Assembly (NCBI RefSeq): GCF_001690495.1 | Contig: NZ_LZGS01000044.1 | Location: forward strand, 1-64,000 | Reading direction: 5' to 3' | DNA length: 64,000 nt | DNA from: Gilliamella sp. App4-10 | GTDB lineage: Bacteria > Pseudomonadota > Gammaproteobacteria > Enterobacterales > Orbaceae | Shown: in pieces, positions 16,548-25,763 of the stretch | How positions within the stretch are numbered: position 1 is the first letter of the stretch | Layout: every line of letters starts with the position of its first letter | The notes under the pieces: model-generated | What the model was told of the DNA's origin: nothing | What the model saw: the letters and a program-made list of their open reading frames with translations, nothing else | Databases searched by the model: none | Program-made: the position numbers and the translations under genes

Positions 16548-16576
16548 AAAATTAACTTTTTTAAAGGAGTTCTAAA

Positions 16577-17914
16577 ATGGATAGTGTGATTAACATCTTT
16601 CAATGGCTCATAAATTTAGGTGGGGTAGTGTTTTTACCGATCATCATATTTATTATCGCCTTGGTTTTTAAGGTTCCATTTTCCAAAGCGATTATGTCTG
16701 GTATTACTGTTGGTACCGGTATTGTTGGTTTAGGTTTAGTGATCGCTTTATTGTCCGATACGTTAGGTGTTGCTATCCAAAGAATGGGTGAACAATATGG
16801 CACATCATTAAGTATCATGGATATTGGATGTGGTGTGGGAGGTCCATTGGCGTTTTCAACTACATTGGGATTACTGCTTATCCCTATCTCGTTGATAATT
16901 AATTTTATCTTTATTTCACTCGGTTGGACGCGCACCTTAAATGTTGATATTTGGAATTTCTGGTTTGCGATATTTTTAGGCTTAGTGGCATATTCAGTTA
17001 CAGGATTATACTGGGTTGGCATTATTGGGTGCATTACTGCGGTTATGTTGCAATGGTTCTTGGCTGATTTACTACAAAAACCAATCAGTTCATTTTTTGG
17101 CTATCCGGGTATTTCAATTACTCACTTAATGGCCCTATCGGGCGCTGTTGTGGCCATTCCTTTAAATTGGCTCTTTGATCGCATTCCTGGGGTTAATCAA
17201 TTAAATACCGATTCAGAAACACTAACCAAAAGATTTGGTATTTTTGGTGATACGGTCGTTATTGGTTTAATTATTGGTTTAGTTGTGGGGATTTTAGCCG
17301 GCTATGATGTGCCGCAAATTGGTAAGCTAGCAATTTCAACCGCGGCAATTATGAAAATAATGCCCAAAATGGTTGCCATGTTTATGGAAGGTTTGCTACC
17401 AGTTGCTGAAGCTGCTCGTGAATTTACCAGCAAAAAACTCAATGGCAAGCAAGTTAATATTGGTATGGATGCTGCATTAACGGTTGGACATCCCGCTGTT
17501 ATGGCAACGGCATTAATTATGGTTCCGGTTTCACTCCTATTGGCCTTAATCTTACCAGGTAATAAAGTGTTACCTTTTGGTGATTTAGCTTTCTACGCTT
17601 TTGGTATCTGTTTGATGGTTCCGTTTTTTAAAGGAAATATCGTTCGATCAATTATTGGTGGCACAATTTATTTAGTGATTTGCCTATATATGGCAACTTG
17701 GCTAGCACCGGTTATTACCGATGTATTTCATTTAGCTAACTATGATGTGGGCACTGCGGGCATTGTCACAGTTATTTTATGTGGTTTATGGCCAGTCACC
17801 TTATTTGTGTTGTTATTAAACTATCTTGGTTATATCGGATTGATAGGTTTAGCGCTAGTCATTTTATGCTCACTAATTTATATCAATAAAATCAAAAAAA
17901 TCGAAATGTACTAA
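16577..17914 (+). CDS. PTS EIIC permease, galactitol (GatC/SgcC) family
   Basis: 445 residues, about ten to twelve membrane segments. Family blocks visible include the N-terminal INLGGVVFLPIIIFI, then CGVGGPLAFSTT, and GMDAALTVGHPAVMATAL in the second half. It imports and phosphorylates a sugar or polyol together with the adjacent EIIA and EIIB. An AAAGGAG ribosome site supports the start. The substrate is unknown; galactitol, an arabitol-type pentitol or a rarer sugar are all possible. Confidence 0.93.
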   Translation: MDSVINIFQWLINLGGVVFLPIIIFIIALVFKVPFSKAIMSGITVGTGIVGLGLVIALLSDTLGVAIQRMGEQYGTSLSIMDIGCGVGGPLAFSTTLGLLLIPISLIINFIFISLGWTRTLNVDIWNFWFAIFLGLVAYSVTGLYWVGIIGCITAVMLQWFLADLLQKPISSFFGYPGISITHLMALSGAVVAIPLNWLFDRIPGVNQLNTDSETLTKRFGIFGDTVVIGLIIGLVVGILAGYDVPQIGKLAISTAAIMKIMPKMVAMFMEGLLPVAEAAREFTSKKLNGKQVNIGMDAALTVGHPAVMATALIMVPVSLLLALILPGNKVLPFGDLAFYAFGICLMVPFFKGNIVRSIIGGTIYLVICLYMATWLAPVITDVFHLANYDVGTAGIVTVILCGLWPVTLFVLLLNYLGYIGLIGLALVILCSLIYINKIKKIEMY

Positions 17915-17924
17915 AAGGAACATT

Positions 17925-18212
17925 ATGATGAAAAAATTACTTATTATGTGTGGTGCAGGGCATGCAACATCAACTATTGCTGTTAGTAAAGTGACTAAAT
18001 GGCTAAATGATGAAAAATTGGCAGGAAAAGTAAAAATTTATCAATCAAAAATAGCTGATGAATTAAGTAAAATCAATTCATATGATGTAGTTGTCAGTAC
18101 CACTATTGTGCCAGATTCAATCAAAGATAAAGTCATCAATGGGTTACCTTTGTTAACTGGCGTTGGATTAAATGAGTTTTTTGCTGAACTAAAAAAACGT
18201 TTGGCGATCTAG
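17925..18212 (+). CDS. PTS EIIB component, galactitol type
   Basis: 95-residue cytoplasmic EIIB. The phospho-cysteine is in LIMCGAGHATST (Cys9), the GatB-type CGxG loop. It starts 11 bp after EIIC with an AAAAGGAAC ribosome site. Two adjacent ATG codons (17925, 17928) are possible starts. Confidence 0.93.
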   Translation: MMKKLLIMCGAGHATSTIAVSKVTKWLNDEKLAGKVKIYQSKIADELSKINSYDVVVSTTIVPDSIKDKVINGLPLLTGVGLNEFFAELKKRLAI

Positions 18213-18316
18213 TACTACGTCATTAAATCAGGTGTATAAACAACGTCCCATTTGCTGCGCAATTTAGTCAAACATTAAAAAAGTAAATGGGACACATACA
18301 TAAGGATAATACCAAT

Positions 18317-18832
18317 ATGAACATTTATCATCACGCCATAACAATCCAAACTGTTGCTGGACGGCACTCATATCATAATATCACCGATGAGTTAAGCCAT
18401 TTTATTGAGCAATCAAATATCCAAAATGGTCAACTCACCATCGCCACAACGCATACGACATGTTCACTTTTTTTTGATGAATGCATGCATGATACTAACT
18501 TTTTTGGTGATGAGTTATTGCAGGTTGATATCAATAATATTTTAGAAAAAATAGTCCCTAAAATGACCAGCGAAAATCAATATAACAGTCCAGGGCCAAA
18601 GCATATTGAGTTTGGTTTAAGCTTAAATGATCCCAATTATCCTGCTGAAAAATGGGTCATGCTCAATACCGATGCTCATATTAAATCATCTCTATTTGGT
18701 AGTTTTTCATTAGTATTAATCATCAAGGATGGCAAACCACTTATGGGAGAACTAGGGCGAATTTATTTTGTTGACTGGGATAGATTACGAGAACGAATCC
18801 GTAATGTTAATTTTATGCTGATGGGCTGCTAA
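18317..18832 (+). CDS. YjbQ/UPF0047 family protein in the sugar operon
   Basis: 171 residues from the ATG preceded by TAAGGATAA; an in-frame upstream ATG at 18287 has no ribosome site. Family features: the TTHTTCSLFF block near 45-55, and GELGRIYFVDWD near the C-terminus. Some YjbQ proteins have weak thiamine-phosphate synthase activity in genetic complementation, but their main role is unsettled. YjbQ genes recur in PTS/epimerase operons, so a sugar-phosphate role is plausible. Intergenic distance to the next gene is 14 bp. Confidence 0.85.
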   Translation: MNIYHHAITIQTVAGRHSYHNITDELSHFIEQSNIQNGQLTIATTHTTCSLFFDECMHDTNFFGDELLQVDINNILEKIVPKMTSENQYNSPGPKHIEFGLSLNDPNYPAEKWVMLNTDAHIKSSLFGSFSLVLIIKDGKPLMGELGRIYFVDWDRLRERIRNVNFMLMGC

Positions 18833-18846
18833 TAAAGGTGATAACC

Positions 18847-19497
18847 ATGATTTTGTCTCCATCATTGTTTAATTCAGATCTTTATTTGATCAAAGAAACG
18901 TTAGATACGCTTGATTCACTAGGTATTACGCATTTACATATTGATGTAATGGATAATCACTATGTACCAAATTTAGGTTTTAATAGTGACTTTGTATCAA
19001 ATTTGAAATCGCATGCCCATTTTATTTTAGATTGCCATCTAATGATTGAAAAACCTGAATTATCAATTTTCGATTTTATTGAAGCTAAACCCGATATTAT
19101 CACTTTTCATTATGAAGCAACGGTTCATCATTCGTTTATCATCAATAAAATAAAAAACAACCATATAAACGTGGGGCTAGCAATCAACCCAAGCACACCT
19201 ATTGAACAAATTAAAATGCTATTGCCGCTTGTTGATCTAGTCCTTGTTATGACCGTTAATCCCGGACAAAAAAATGAAACTTTTTTGCCTTTCACATTAC
19301 AAAAAATTGAACAACTGAGCTTAGAACGGCAAAAAAATAATTATTCTTATGACATTCAAGTCGACGGAAATATTACTGATAAAACTCTATCACTATGCGT
19401 AAAAGCAGGGGCTAATAATATTGTTTCGGGTGGATTTATCTTTAAAAATAATGATATCGCAAACAATATTGAAAAATTAAAAGAAGCAATTAATTAA
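18847..19497 (+). CDS. Ribulose-phosphate 3-epimerase family protein (Rpe/AlsE/SgcE type)
   Basis: 216-residue TIM-barrel epimerase from the ATG after AAAGGTGAT; nine extra in-frame bases upstream are not needed. Metal and substrate motifs are present: ILSPSLF, LHIDVMDNHYVPNLGF, DCHLMI, VNPGQ and VDGNI. In PTS operons such paralogues act on ketohexose or pentulose phosphates rather than in the pentose-phosphate pathway. Next gene is a 3-hexuloisomerase-like SIS protein, 10 bp away, so the two probably process the PTS product in sequence. Confidence 0.88.
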   Translation: MILSPSLFNSDLYLIKETLDTLDSLGITHLHIDVMDNHYVPNLGFNSDFVSNLKSHAHFILDCHLMIEKPELSIFDFIEAKPDIITFHYEATVHHSFIINKIKNNHINVGLAINPSTPIEQIKMLLPLVDLVLVMTVNPGQKNETFLPFTLQKIEQLSLERQKNNYSYDIQVDGNITDKTLSLCVKAGANNIVSGGFIFKNNDIANNIEKLKEAIN

Positions 19498-19507
19498 GGA
19501 AAGTGCA

Positions 19508-20044
19508 ATGAGTATGAAAACAATATTAAGTAATATATTAACTGAAATAGCGGCACAAATAGACACAATCAACGAAGAACAACTGCACGAATTTAAAAAT
19601 GCGATTATTGGTGCAAACCATCTATTTTTAGCGGGAGTAGGACGCTCAGGGTTAATGATAAGCGCTTTTGCTAATCGGTTAATGCATTTAGGTTTAAAGG
19701 TCAGTTTAATTACCGAAATTAGTAAACCCAAAGCCAATAAAGGCGATTTACTGATTTTAGGCTCTAATTCAGGCGAAACCAAAAGCTTAATTGCCTATGC
19801 ACAGCAGGCAAAAGACTTGGACGTCAAAGTCATATTATTCACCACACACAACACCTCGACCTTAGCAAAATTAGCCGATAATATGGTTGTTATTCCCATC
19901 AAAGTTGATAAGTTAAACCAACCAATGGGCAGCACATTTGAGCAACTTTCATTACTAACTTATGATAGTCTTATTTATAGTTTGATGGAAAGCGTACAAC
20001 AAACTCCTGAGATAATGAAGTGTCGGCATGCGAATATTGAGTGA
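19508..20044 (+). CDS. SIS-domain 6-phospho-3-hexuloisomerase-like protein
   Basis: 178 residues, one SIS domain. Motifs FLAGVGRSGLMISAFANRL, GSNSGETKSLI and QPMGSTFEQL are characteristic of PHI enzymes, which interconvert 3-keto hexulose 6-phosphate and fructose 6-phosphate. There is no hexulose-phosphate synthase next to it, so a formaldehyde-fixation role is unlikely. With the Rpe-like protein it could convert a PTS-imported sugar to fructose 6-phosphate. It ends the operon; no terminator is clear. Confidence 0.88.
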   Translation: MSMKTILSNILTEIAAQIDTINEEQLHEFKNAIIGANHLFLAGVGRSGLMISAFANRLMHLGLKVSLITEISKPKANKGDLLILGSNSGETKSLIAYAQQAKDLDVKVILFTTHNTSTLAKLADNMVVIPIKVDKLNQPMGSTFEQLSLLTYDSLIYSLMESVQQTPEIMKCRHANIE

Positions 20045-20468
20045 TTTTTGCGTTTATAAATAAAATTAATGATATATTTGTTATTTTTATAAAAACGTAC
20101 AATTTTTTATAGTAGCTTAGTCCATTGTTACTCTATATTATCGTTGGAAAGCTTAACAACGCAAATCCAATAATAAAATTAACTTTTATACACTAATACA
20201 GAGTTATCTGAAACTTTTTGACAAAAATTTCAGACTTTCATTAAAAAACAAAATCGACTCGCATATAAAATATAACTAGTTGATTTATTTTAATTAATAA
20301 AAATGAATAAAATCAATACGCTACCTGACGATTTTTTATATCATCTAAATTGGTTGTTTTATCGATTATTAGTTTAAAAACTATACTTGCTTTTTCCTAA
20401 ATCAGCGTTTATATATAACAGTGATAAGCATTGGGCTTATCATTAATTTAACTTGGGAGGAACTTATA
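20045..20468. other. Intergenic region between the PTS operon and a zinc-ribbon gene
   Basis: 424 bp with no convincing gene. It holds a copy of the dispersed 48-bp motif (20186-20233) and, in the probable leader of the next gene, a GATAAGC/GCTTATC hairpin at 20423-20441. A 24-codon frame at 20303 has no ribosome site and was not accepted. Confidence 0.7.
20186..20233. repeat. Dispersed ~48-bp intergenic motif, copy 2
   Basis: TTATAC at the left, CTGAAA exactly 22 bp later, then T run, GACAA and ATTTCAG. In this copy the right half is nearly palindromic (CTGAAAC...ATTTCAG), a feature the other two copies do not keep. Confidence 0.6.
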
Positions 20469-20675
20469 ATGGTACAAAAATTTGCTCCATATGGTAGTGA
20501 TGTTTCGGCTGGCACTTATAAGTGTGCCGATTGTGGATATCAGTATTCAAACCAAAGTAAGAAATCGTTACCGCCTTGCCCTGATCAGAATAAAAAACCC
20601 CATAGCAAAAATGGTTGGTATATTATGTCGGGACAAGGTGATTCTGTTAAAGATCCTCATCCAGATAAAAAGTAA
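20469..20675 (+). CDS. Small zinc-ribbon protein
   Basis: 68 residues from an ATG with a strong GGGAGGA ribosome site. A rubredoxin/zinc-ribbon-like knuckle, YKCADCGYQY, is followed by a further Cys in PPCPD near residue 37. The rest is polar, with a His/Lys-rich C-terminus. Function unknown; small single-gene unit with a leader hairpin upstream and a perfect terminator downstream. Confidence 0.8.
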   Translation: MVQKFAPYGSDVSAGTYKCADCGYQYSNQSKKSLPPCPDQNKKPHSKNGWYIMSGQGDSVKDPHPDKK

Positions 20676-20714
20676 TATTAGTGAGTTAATACTATTAAAA
20701 GGTAAACAATTAGG

Positions 20715-20915
20715 TTACCTCAGATTGTTGGTAAAGAACTCGCTTGTTTGCGAGTTCTTTGATTTGTACGGTGTGTAAATAAAGGTTGTTTCCCATGCTG
20801 AGAAAATCCACACTATTAACATCAGAAAAACGAAAACAAATATCGATTGAAGTTTTAGATCTCTAAAATCATCTTGTTTTTTGAGAAATCGCACTTTGTT
20901 ACCTCTGATTGGCAA
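20715..20915 (-). CDS. Possible small single-pass membrane protein
   Basis: Up to 66 residues, with one strong membrane segment (IFVFVFLMLIVWIFSAW) after a basic N-terminus containing KVRFLKKQ, a pattern like DUF2633/YfgG proteins. The exact start is unclear: a GTG at the KVRFL position or an upstream codon could be used, and no good ribosome site is seen. Its C-terminal codons run through the terminator at 20733-20760, which weakens the case. Confidence 0.35.
   Translation of the reverse strand: MPIRGNKVRFLKKQDDFRDLKLQSIFVFVFLMLIVWIFSAWETTFIYTPYKSKNSQTSEFFTNNLR
20733..20760. terminator. Terminator after the zinc-ribbon gene
   Basis: A perfect 11-bp stem (20733-20743 with 20750-20760), loop TTGTTT, outer AAA/TTT. 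It can act in both directions. Confidence 0.85.
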
Positions 20916-21215
20916 AGTACTGGACTGCCTTTTTAAGCATTTTTTCTTCTTTTTACGTCATAGAGCAACCACAAAAAATCGCGCAAAATAAAAAAATAGG
21001 ATTTAAATTTATGATAGACAATTTTTTATTTTGGAATTGTGTTGCTTTAGGGGGAAACGTTACACCCAAATGAGATAGAAAGGTGATATTGACTAACCCA
21101 TAATTGGCCAATTGTTGTATAAACTTGGCAATAAACTATTCACCCCCCCAAAATTTTGATTTATATCACAAAGGTAAATATCATATTGAATTTTTTACCA
21201 ATTTCCCCAGGTTCT
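20916..21215. other. 300-bp region before yigZ, no gene seen
   Basis: AT-rich, no supported gene. TTGATTTATATCAC near 21158-21171 matches nine of ten conserved positions of an FNR site and also resembles CRP half-sites, but it is not placed before an obvious gene, so its use is doubtful. Confidence 0.5.
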
Positions 21216-21797
21216 TTATAACTCAATAATAACGCGTCCACGGGTGATGTCGCTGATATTTTTTTGTAGTAATTGGGATTTATCTTGTGTGATGCCTGTT
21301 GTGACGTTGACACCTTCAGCATCAAACTCTTGATTTTCAATAATGGCATCAAGTTCTTTTAGGCGATTTTCGATAATTGGCCATTCGTTATAATAACAGT
21401 GAAATTGTAATGTCATGCGGGCAATAAGTTCGATACGCTCTGCTTGTTGCAAGCAGTGACTAGCCGAACCACCATAAGCACGAATTAACCCGCCAGTGCC
21501 CAGCTTTATTCCGCCAAAGTAGCGAGTTACCACCACAACCACTTGATCGCAATCTTGCCCTTCAATGGCTGAAAGAATAGGGCGACCGGCAGTGCTGGTG
21601 GGTTCGCCATCGTCGTTAAATCGATATTGTTGTCCAATCTTCCATGCCCAGCAGTTGTGAGTAGCGTTGGGATCACTGATTTGGTTAATAAAGTCGGTGG
21701 CTTGTTCGGCTGATGTAACTGGCGCAGCATTGACAATAAAGCGGCTTTTTTTTATTTCTTCTGTTAGTTCAACGGGATTTGCTAATGTATATGGCAT
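21216..21797 (-). CDS. yigZ: YigZ/IMPACT family protein
   Basis: 193 residues, slightly shorter than E. coli YigZ. The IMPACT signature is clear: [36 protein letters not shown] and [18 protein letters not shown] in the N-terminal domain, with the small ferredoxin-like C-terminal domain after about 135. Biochemical role unsettled (translation-linked in eukaryotic relatives). Divergent from nfi with only 54 bp between the two starts. Confidence 0.93.
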   Translation of the reverse strand: MPYTLANPVELTEEIKKSRFIVNAAPVTSAEQATDFINQISDPNATHNCWAWKIGQQYRFNDDGEPTSTAGRPILSAIEGQDCDQVVVVVTRYFGGIKLGTGGLIRAYGGSASHCLQQAERIELIARMTLQFHCYYNEWPIIENRLKELDAIIENQEFDAEGVNVTTGITQDKSQLLQKNISDITRGRVIIEL

Positions 21798-21851
21798 GCT
21801 AATTCTGGTAAAATCAATTTATTGTGGATAATAATACTGAACAGAATCAAA

Positions 21852-22523
21852 ATGTCTATTAATTTAGAACAATTAAAGCAAACACAACAGATGTTAGCTA
21901 AGAAAGTGATATTAACTGATACGTTTTGTCAGTCGGTTAAATTTATTGGTGGAACCGATGTAGGCTTTGAGGATGATGGTCATGTGACGAGAGCTGCAAT
22001 GGTTGTTCTTACTTATCCTGATTTTAAGGTTGTTGAATACCATATTGCTCGAATAAAAACACAGTTTCCTTATATTCCTGGTTATTTATCTTTTCGTGAG
22101 TATCCAGCACTGATCGAGGCATGGCAGCAGGTAACACAGAAACCCGATTTATTGTTTGTTGATGGACAAGGCGTTGCTCACCCTCGGCGTTTAGGTATTG
22201 CAAGTCATTTAGGTTTGTTGCTAGATATGCCAACAATTGGTGTAGCTAAAAAAAAGTTGTGTGGTCAGTATGAACCATTGCCAAAACAAGCGGGTAGTGT
22301 CACGCCGTTGCAAGATAAGCAAAAACAGATTGGTTGGGTGCTATGTAGTAAAAATAATTGCAATCCTTTATTTATTTCGGCCGGTCACCGAGTCAGCCAA
22401 GATAGCGCTTTAAAATGGGTTAATTTATGCTTGTGTGGCTATCGCTTGCCTGAACCAACGCGCTGGGCTGATGCGATTGCATCAAATAAACCTTTGTTTA
22501 AGAAGTTTATCCATGCAAAATAA
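21852..22523 (+). CDS. nfi: Endonuclease V (deoxyinosine 3' endonuclease)
   Basis: Nicks DNA one base 3' of deoxyinosine and starts repair of deaminated adenine. 223 residues from the ATG at 21852, the same length as E. coli Nfi; thirty upstream in-frame bases are dispensable. Conserved parts: GGTDVGFED with the catalytic Asp, [29 protein letters not shown] with the second Asp, and IGVAKKKL. Its 3' end overlaps the next gene by 11 bp, so the two are translationally linked. Confidence 0.95.
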   Translation: MSINLEQLKQTQQMLAKKVILTDTFCQSVKFIGGTDVGFEDDGHVTRAAMVVLTYPDFKVVEYHIARIKTQFPYIPGYLSFREYPALIEAWQQVTQKPDLLFVDGQGVAHPRRLGIASHLGLLLDMPTIGVAKKKLCGQYEPLPKQAGSVTPLQDKQKQIGWVLCSKNNCNPLFISAGHRVSQDSALKWVNLCLCGYRLPEPTRWADAIASNKPLFKKFIHAK

Positions 22524-23259
22524 TCTATTACCATTAAAAAAAGGTGGTTTTACCTTTAAACGTTTTTTTGTTGGGCATGACAAAAGTCCAATGAAGGTAA
22601 CAACCGATAGTTGTTTGCTAGGCGCATGGGCGCCAATTTGTTCTGTTCCGCAAAAAATACTGGATATTGGCTGTGGTTGTGGCGTAATTGCGTTGATGTT
22701 AGCTCAGCGATTAGAAGATAATCGCTGTCAAATTGATGCGATTGATATTGATGTGCAGGCAGTGACACAATGTCAGCAAAATAGCCAGCAAGCTGGGTTT
22801 ACTACAGTTAACGCGATTAATATCGACATTAATCAATTTGAGCCAAGTCATGCCGTGGGCTATGATTTGATTGTGACCAATCCCCCTTATTTTGAATCCG
22901 CCGTTGATTGCCGTAATCCTCAAAGGCAATTAGCACGCTATACCGAAAGTTTAAACTTTCAACAGCTTATTGACACGGTTAAGCGTTTATTAAGCCCCGT
23001 AGGTCAATTTTGTTTAGTTTTACCTTATCATTTATCCAATCAGTTTAGGTTATTATGTGAATCTAACCAGTTATATTTACACCAATTGATGAATGTTAGA
23101 TATAGTGCAGAAAAAGGTTTTTCATTGTCGTTGATGGCTTTTTCATTAATTCAGTCTAATAAGGTTAATTCGCAGGAATTGTGTATGCGAGATGATGATG
23201 GGCGTTATTCACAAGAGTTTAGACGATTGTTATCTGATTTTTATCTGTTTCGAAAATAA
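22513..23259 (+). CDS. trmN: tRNA1(Val) (adenine37-N6)-methyltransferase
   Basis: SAM-dependent methyltransferase of the YfiC/TrmN6 family, modifying A37 of tRNA1-Val. 248 residues from ATG 22513; a longer in-frame opening from 22435 lies inside nfi and is rejected. SAM motif [16 protein letters not shown] near 50-65, and catalytic NPPY in IVTNPPYFE near 121. N-terminal [14 protein letters not shown] and PMKVTTDS match the family. Convergent with the antiporter gene. Confidence 0.92.
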   Translation: MQNNLLPLKKGGFTFKRFFVGHDKSPMKVTTDSCLLGAWAPICSVPQKILDIGCGCGVIALMLAQRLEDNRCQIDAIDIDVQAVTQCQQNSQQAGFTTVNAINIDINQFEPSHAVGYDLIVTNPPYFESAVDCRNPQRQLARYTESLNFQQLIDTVKRLLSPVGQFCLVLPYHLSNQFRLLCESNQLYLHQLMNVRYSAEKGFSLSLMAFSLIQSNKVNSQELCMRDDDGRYSQEFRRLLSDFYLFRK

Positions 23260-23446
23260 CGCTTAGATGCTTACTTATTTTTAATTTCATAGTGAATCTA
23301 AGTTATTTAATAGTAAGTAATAAATCTTGATAAAAAGAAATTTTCATCCTCACAAGTTAAAGCATAAAAGTAATGTTATATACAAATATAACTTATTATT
23401 TAAGCCGCTTGCATTCCTTTTATATATTCGTATTTTTTGCTCATAT

Positions 23447-23475
23447 GAGGCTTTTGGAGATTGTTAAAAAGCCTC
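23447..23475. terminator. Hairpin between convergent trmN and antiporter genes
   Basis: A 9-bp perfect stem GAGGCTTTT (23447-23455) with AAAAGCCTC (23467-23475) and an 11-base loop. There is no strong U run after it, so terminator function is likely but weak. Confidence 0.5.
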
Positions 23476-23490
23476 GACTAAACTATGTGA

Positions 23491-24891
23491 TCAGATCAAG
23501 AAGTATAAAATAGCGATGATAGCTAATAGGATAATTGCAATAGCATAAACTTTGTCGTGTAAGTAACTAAATGCTGGTAAAGATCGTTCCTTTCTAGCAT
23601 AGAGGTAAAAACCTAGTCCCACACTATAGAGTATCATGGAAAGTAATAAATAAGTTGTACCACCAGCATAAATCAACCATACTCCATAAATCGATCCTAA
23701 AGCGCCAATCATAATTAAATAAACTTTGCCTTGTTGAATAGCTAATTTGAAAACAAAAAGCGCCGAAAGCAAGTAGGGGATCAGCACCATTGAGGTTGAT
23801 AACTGGATTAAGGTGTTGTAGCCCGATTGATAGAAATGAGCAAGGATAATTAATACCGTTATTAAGCTTGTTGTTAACCATAATGCGTTGGAAGGCGTGC
23901 CTGCTTTGTTGAGTTTACCAAAGCAACTCGGCACCGTGTGTTGTTTGCCTTGACCGCTTAAAAATAGCATTTCAGCGGCTAGCATTAGCCATGATAATAA
24001 TCCGCCACTGACCGACACGATTAAGCCGATATTAATCAAAGTTGCTCCCCAACTGCCAACTACATGTTTAATAACAAGTGCCATGGAAGGGTTTTTCATT
24101 TGCGCCAGTTCTTGTTGCGGTACAATACCAAGCGATAACACAGATACGCAAACAAGCAATAAGCTGGTAATGGCAAAGCCAAAAAAGGTAGCACGGCTAA
24201 TACTGATGATATTTTTGGCTCTCGTGGCATAAATCGTTGCGCTTTCAATTCCTAAATAGACCCAAACGGTATAAAGCATGGTGTTTTCAACTTGCTCAAT
24301 AATTGATCCTAATTGCGGTGTGCCCCAAAAGTCGATCTTAAATGTCGAGATTTTAAAGGCGAGGCTAACACAAACAATAAACAAACCGATGGGCACAATT
24401 TTAGCTAATGTCACTATACAATTTAATAAAAAGGCGCGATATATTCCATTCAATACAAAATAATGTACTATCCATAACAATAAAATGGCCGAAATAACCG
24501 CGGGTAATGTGGTGCCATGACCAAAGAATCTCAAGCAATCAAAAGAGCCTAATGCGCTAAATAAAATAACTAAGTAGCTAGTACACGACATCCATGCGGA
24601 TATCCAGTATCCCCATGCTGCATTAAAGCCGATATAATCGCCAAAACCTTCTCGTACATAGCCGTATAATCCATCATTGATTTTGTAAAATCGGATCGAT
24701 AAATACTGAAATATCCGTGTTAGCATGAACATCCCTAAAAGGGTTATTGTCCATGCAATTAAAATCCCCCCAGTCCCTGACCCTTCGGCCATGTTTTGTG
24801 GGAGACTAAAAATTCCACTTCCGACAATACTGCCAACCACCAACAGTGTGAGCGGCAGAATGCCGAGTTTTTTTCTTACTGGTGTATTCAT
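23491..24891 (-). CDS. APC-family amino-acid antiporter, arginine/ornithine type
   Basis: 466 residues, about twelve membrane segments. The APC start GSIVGSGIFSLPQNMAEG (helix 1 substrate site) is clear, and the whole resembles the ArcD/YdgI basic amino-acid antiporters. It is 52 bp downstream of the dimethylargininase-like gene on the same strand and probably cotranscribed with it from the ARG-box-controlled promoter. Expected exchange is arginine or a methylarginine against ornithine/citrulline. The exact substrate is inference. Confidence 0.85.
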   Translation of the reverse strand: MNTPVRKKLGILPLTLLVVGSIVGSGIFSLPQNMAEGSGTGGILIAWTITLLGMFMLTRIFQYLSIRFYKINDGLYGYVREGFGDYIGFNAAWGYWISAWMSCTSYLVILFSALGSFDCLRFFGHGTTLPAVISAILLLWIVHYFVLNGIYRAFLLNCIVTLAKIVPIGLFIVCVSLAFKISTFKIDFWGTPQLGSIIEQVENTMLYTVWVYLGIESATIYATRAKNIISISRATFFGFAITSLLLVCVSVLSLGIVPQQELAQMKNPSMALVIKHVVGSWGATLINIGLIVSVSGGLLSWLMLAAEMLFLSGQGKQHTVPSCFGKLNKAGTPSNALWLTTSLITVLIILAHFYQSGYNTLIQLSTSMVLIPYLLSALFVFKLAIQQGKVYLIMIGALGSIYGVWLIYAGGTTYLLLSMILYSVGLGFYLYARKERSLPAFSYLHDKVYAIAIILLAIIAILYFLI

Positions 24892-24943
24892 CTTGTTGTC
24901 TTATTTATGCGGTTTAATATAATTAATATTTAATATCGATCGA

Positions 24944-25714
24944 TTAAAAACGTAACGACATGCAACTTACGCCGCCATCTATTTTTTGATATTCAGAGGT
25001 ATCTACTTCGATAATTTGGTAACCAAGCTCTGCGATTTTGCCTTTTGTTATTGGATAGCCTGCTGGCATAATAACGCGGTCATTAACCCATATACAGTTA
25101 GCTGCATAACTTTCTTGTTCAGGGATTTCAATAATATTAAGGTGTTGAAATTCGGGTTTAGTAATAAATTCGCCTGTTGCTAATAAGTTGTTATTCTCTA
25201 AATAAGCTAGACCTGTTTTTAGATGTAACACTTTTTCGAGCTTAACCACTGAACCGGTTAATCCATACTTTTCTAAAATAGCTATCATTTGGTTTGCGCC
25301 AGCTTGATTGGTTCGAGCCGATAAGCCAATGTAGTAGTGGTTTTCAACCATCATTATATCGCCCGCTTCAACTGTACCAGGTGCGTTAATTCTTTCTACT
25401 TTATTTGGATAAAATCTTTCGATGGTGTCAGCGATAATTTCAGTTTCTCCCCTGCGGCTTTCGGCTCCAGGTCTTGTAATAATGGCACAATATGGCGTGC
25501 AAAGTACGGCATCTTCAACAAAGACTGAATCAGGAAAACGTTCGTCAGCGGGTAAAATGGTGATATCAACATCGCATTGTTGTAATGCTCGGATGTAATT
25601 GTTGTGCTGATCTAAGGCTTTTTGATAATCAGGTTTGCCCAAGTTGGCTGATGTTAAACCGTTAATTAGTGATTTGGCGGGCATTCTTGCAATAATATGG
25701 TTAAATTTTTTCAT
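24944..25714 (-). CDS. Dimethylarginine dimethylaminohydrolase-like protein (amidinotransferase fold)
   Basis: 256 residues from the ATG preceded by AAAGGAAAT; 16 upstream in-frame codons are not needed. Arginine-modifying fold: PDSVFVEDAVL near 60, RPGAESRRGE, GTVEAGDIM, HLKTGL with the catalytic His, and the C-terminal catalytic Cys in GGVSCMS. DDAH releases citrulline and (di)methylamine from N-methylarginines; some relatives act on arginine. A double ARG box overlaps its 5' leader, so arginine control through ArgR is likely. It is the first gene of a pair with the antiporter. Confidence 0.88.
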   Translation of the reverse strand: MKKFNHIIARMPAKSLINGLTSANLGKPDYQKALDQHNNYIRALQQCDVDITILPADERFPDSVFVEDAVLCTPYCAIITRPGAESRRGETEIIADTIERFYPNKVERINAPGTVEAGDIMMVENHYYIGLSARTNQAGANQMIAILEKYGLTGSVVKLEKVLHLKTGLAYLENNNLLATGEFITKPEFQHLNIIEIPEQESYAANCIWVNDRVIMPAGYPITKGKIAELGYQIIEVDTSEYQKIDGGVSCMSLRF

Positions 25715-25724
25715 TTTATTTCCT

Positions 25725-25763
25725 TTTAAATAATTATGCTTTATCAGTGAATAATAATTCACA
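25725..25763. promoter_or_regulatory. ARG-box pair in front of the dimethylargininase-like gene
   Basis: The box at 25746-25763 has the perfect core TGAAT-AATA-ATTCA. A weaker box lies 3 bp away at 25725-25742 (about seven of ten core positions) and overlaps the ribosome-binding region. The geometry is the same as at argC, so ArgR control of the hydrolase-antiporter operon is likely. Confidence 0.8.

Noticed and set aside
16600-17034. 144-codon minus-strand frame inside the EIIC gene
   Set aside because: It overlaps a well-supported PTS permease and has Pro/Asn-rich antisense composition; no ribosome site.
20303-20377. 24-codon frame MNKINTLPDD... before the zinc-ribbon gene
   Set aside because: No ribosome site and no recognised relative; composition is what chance would give.
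21157-21171. FNR/CRP site as a real operator
   Set aside because: Good match to the consensus but not positioned upstream of a supported gene; recorded only as a sequence match.
22435-22512. 26-codon N-terminal extension of the tRNA methyltransferase
   Set aside because: It is inside nfi in another frame; family members start at [15 protein letters not shown].
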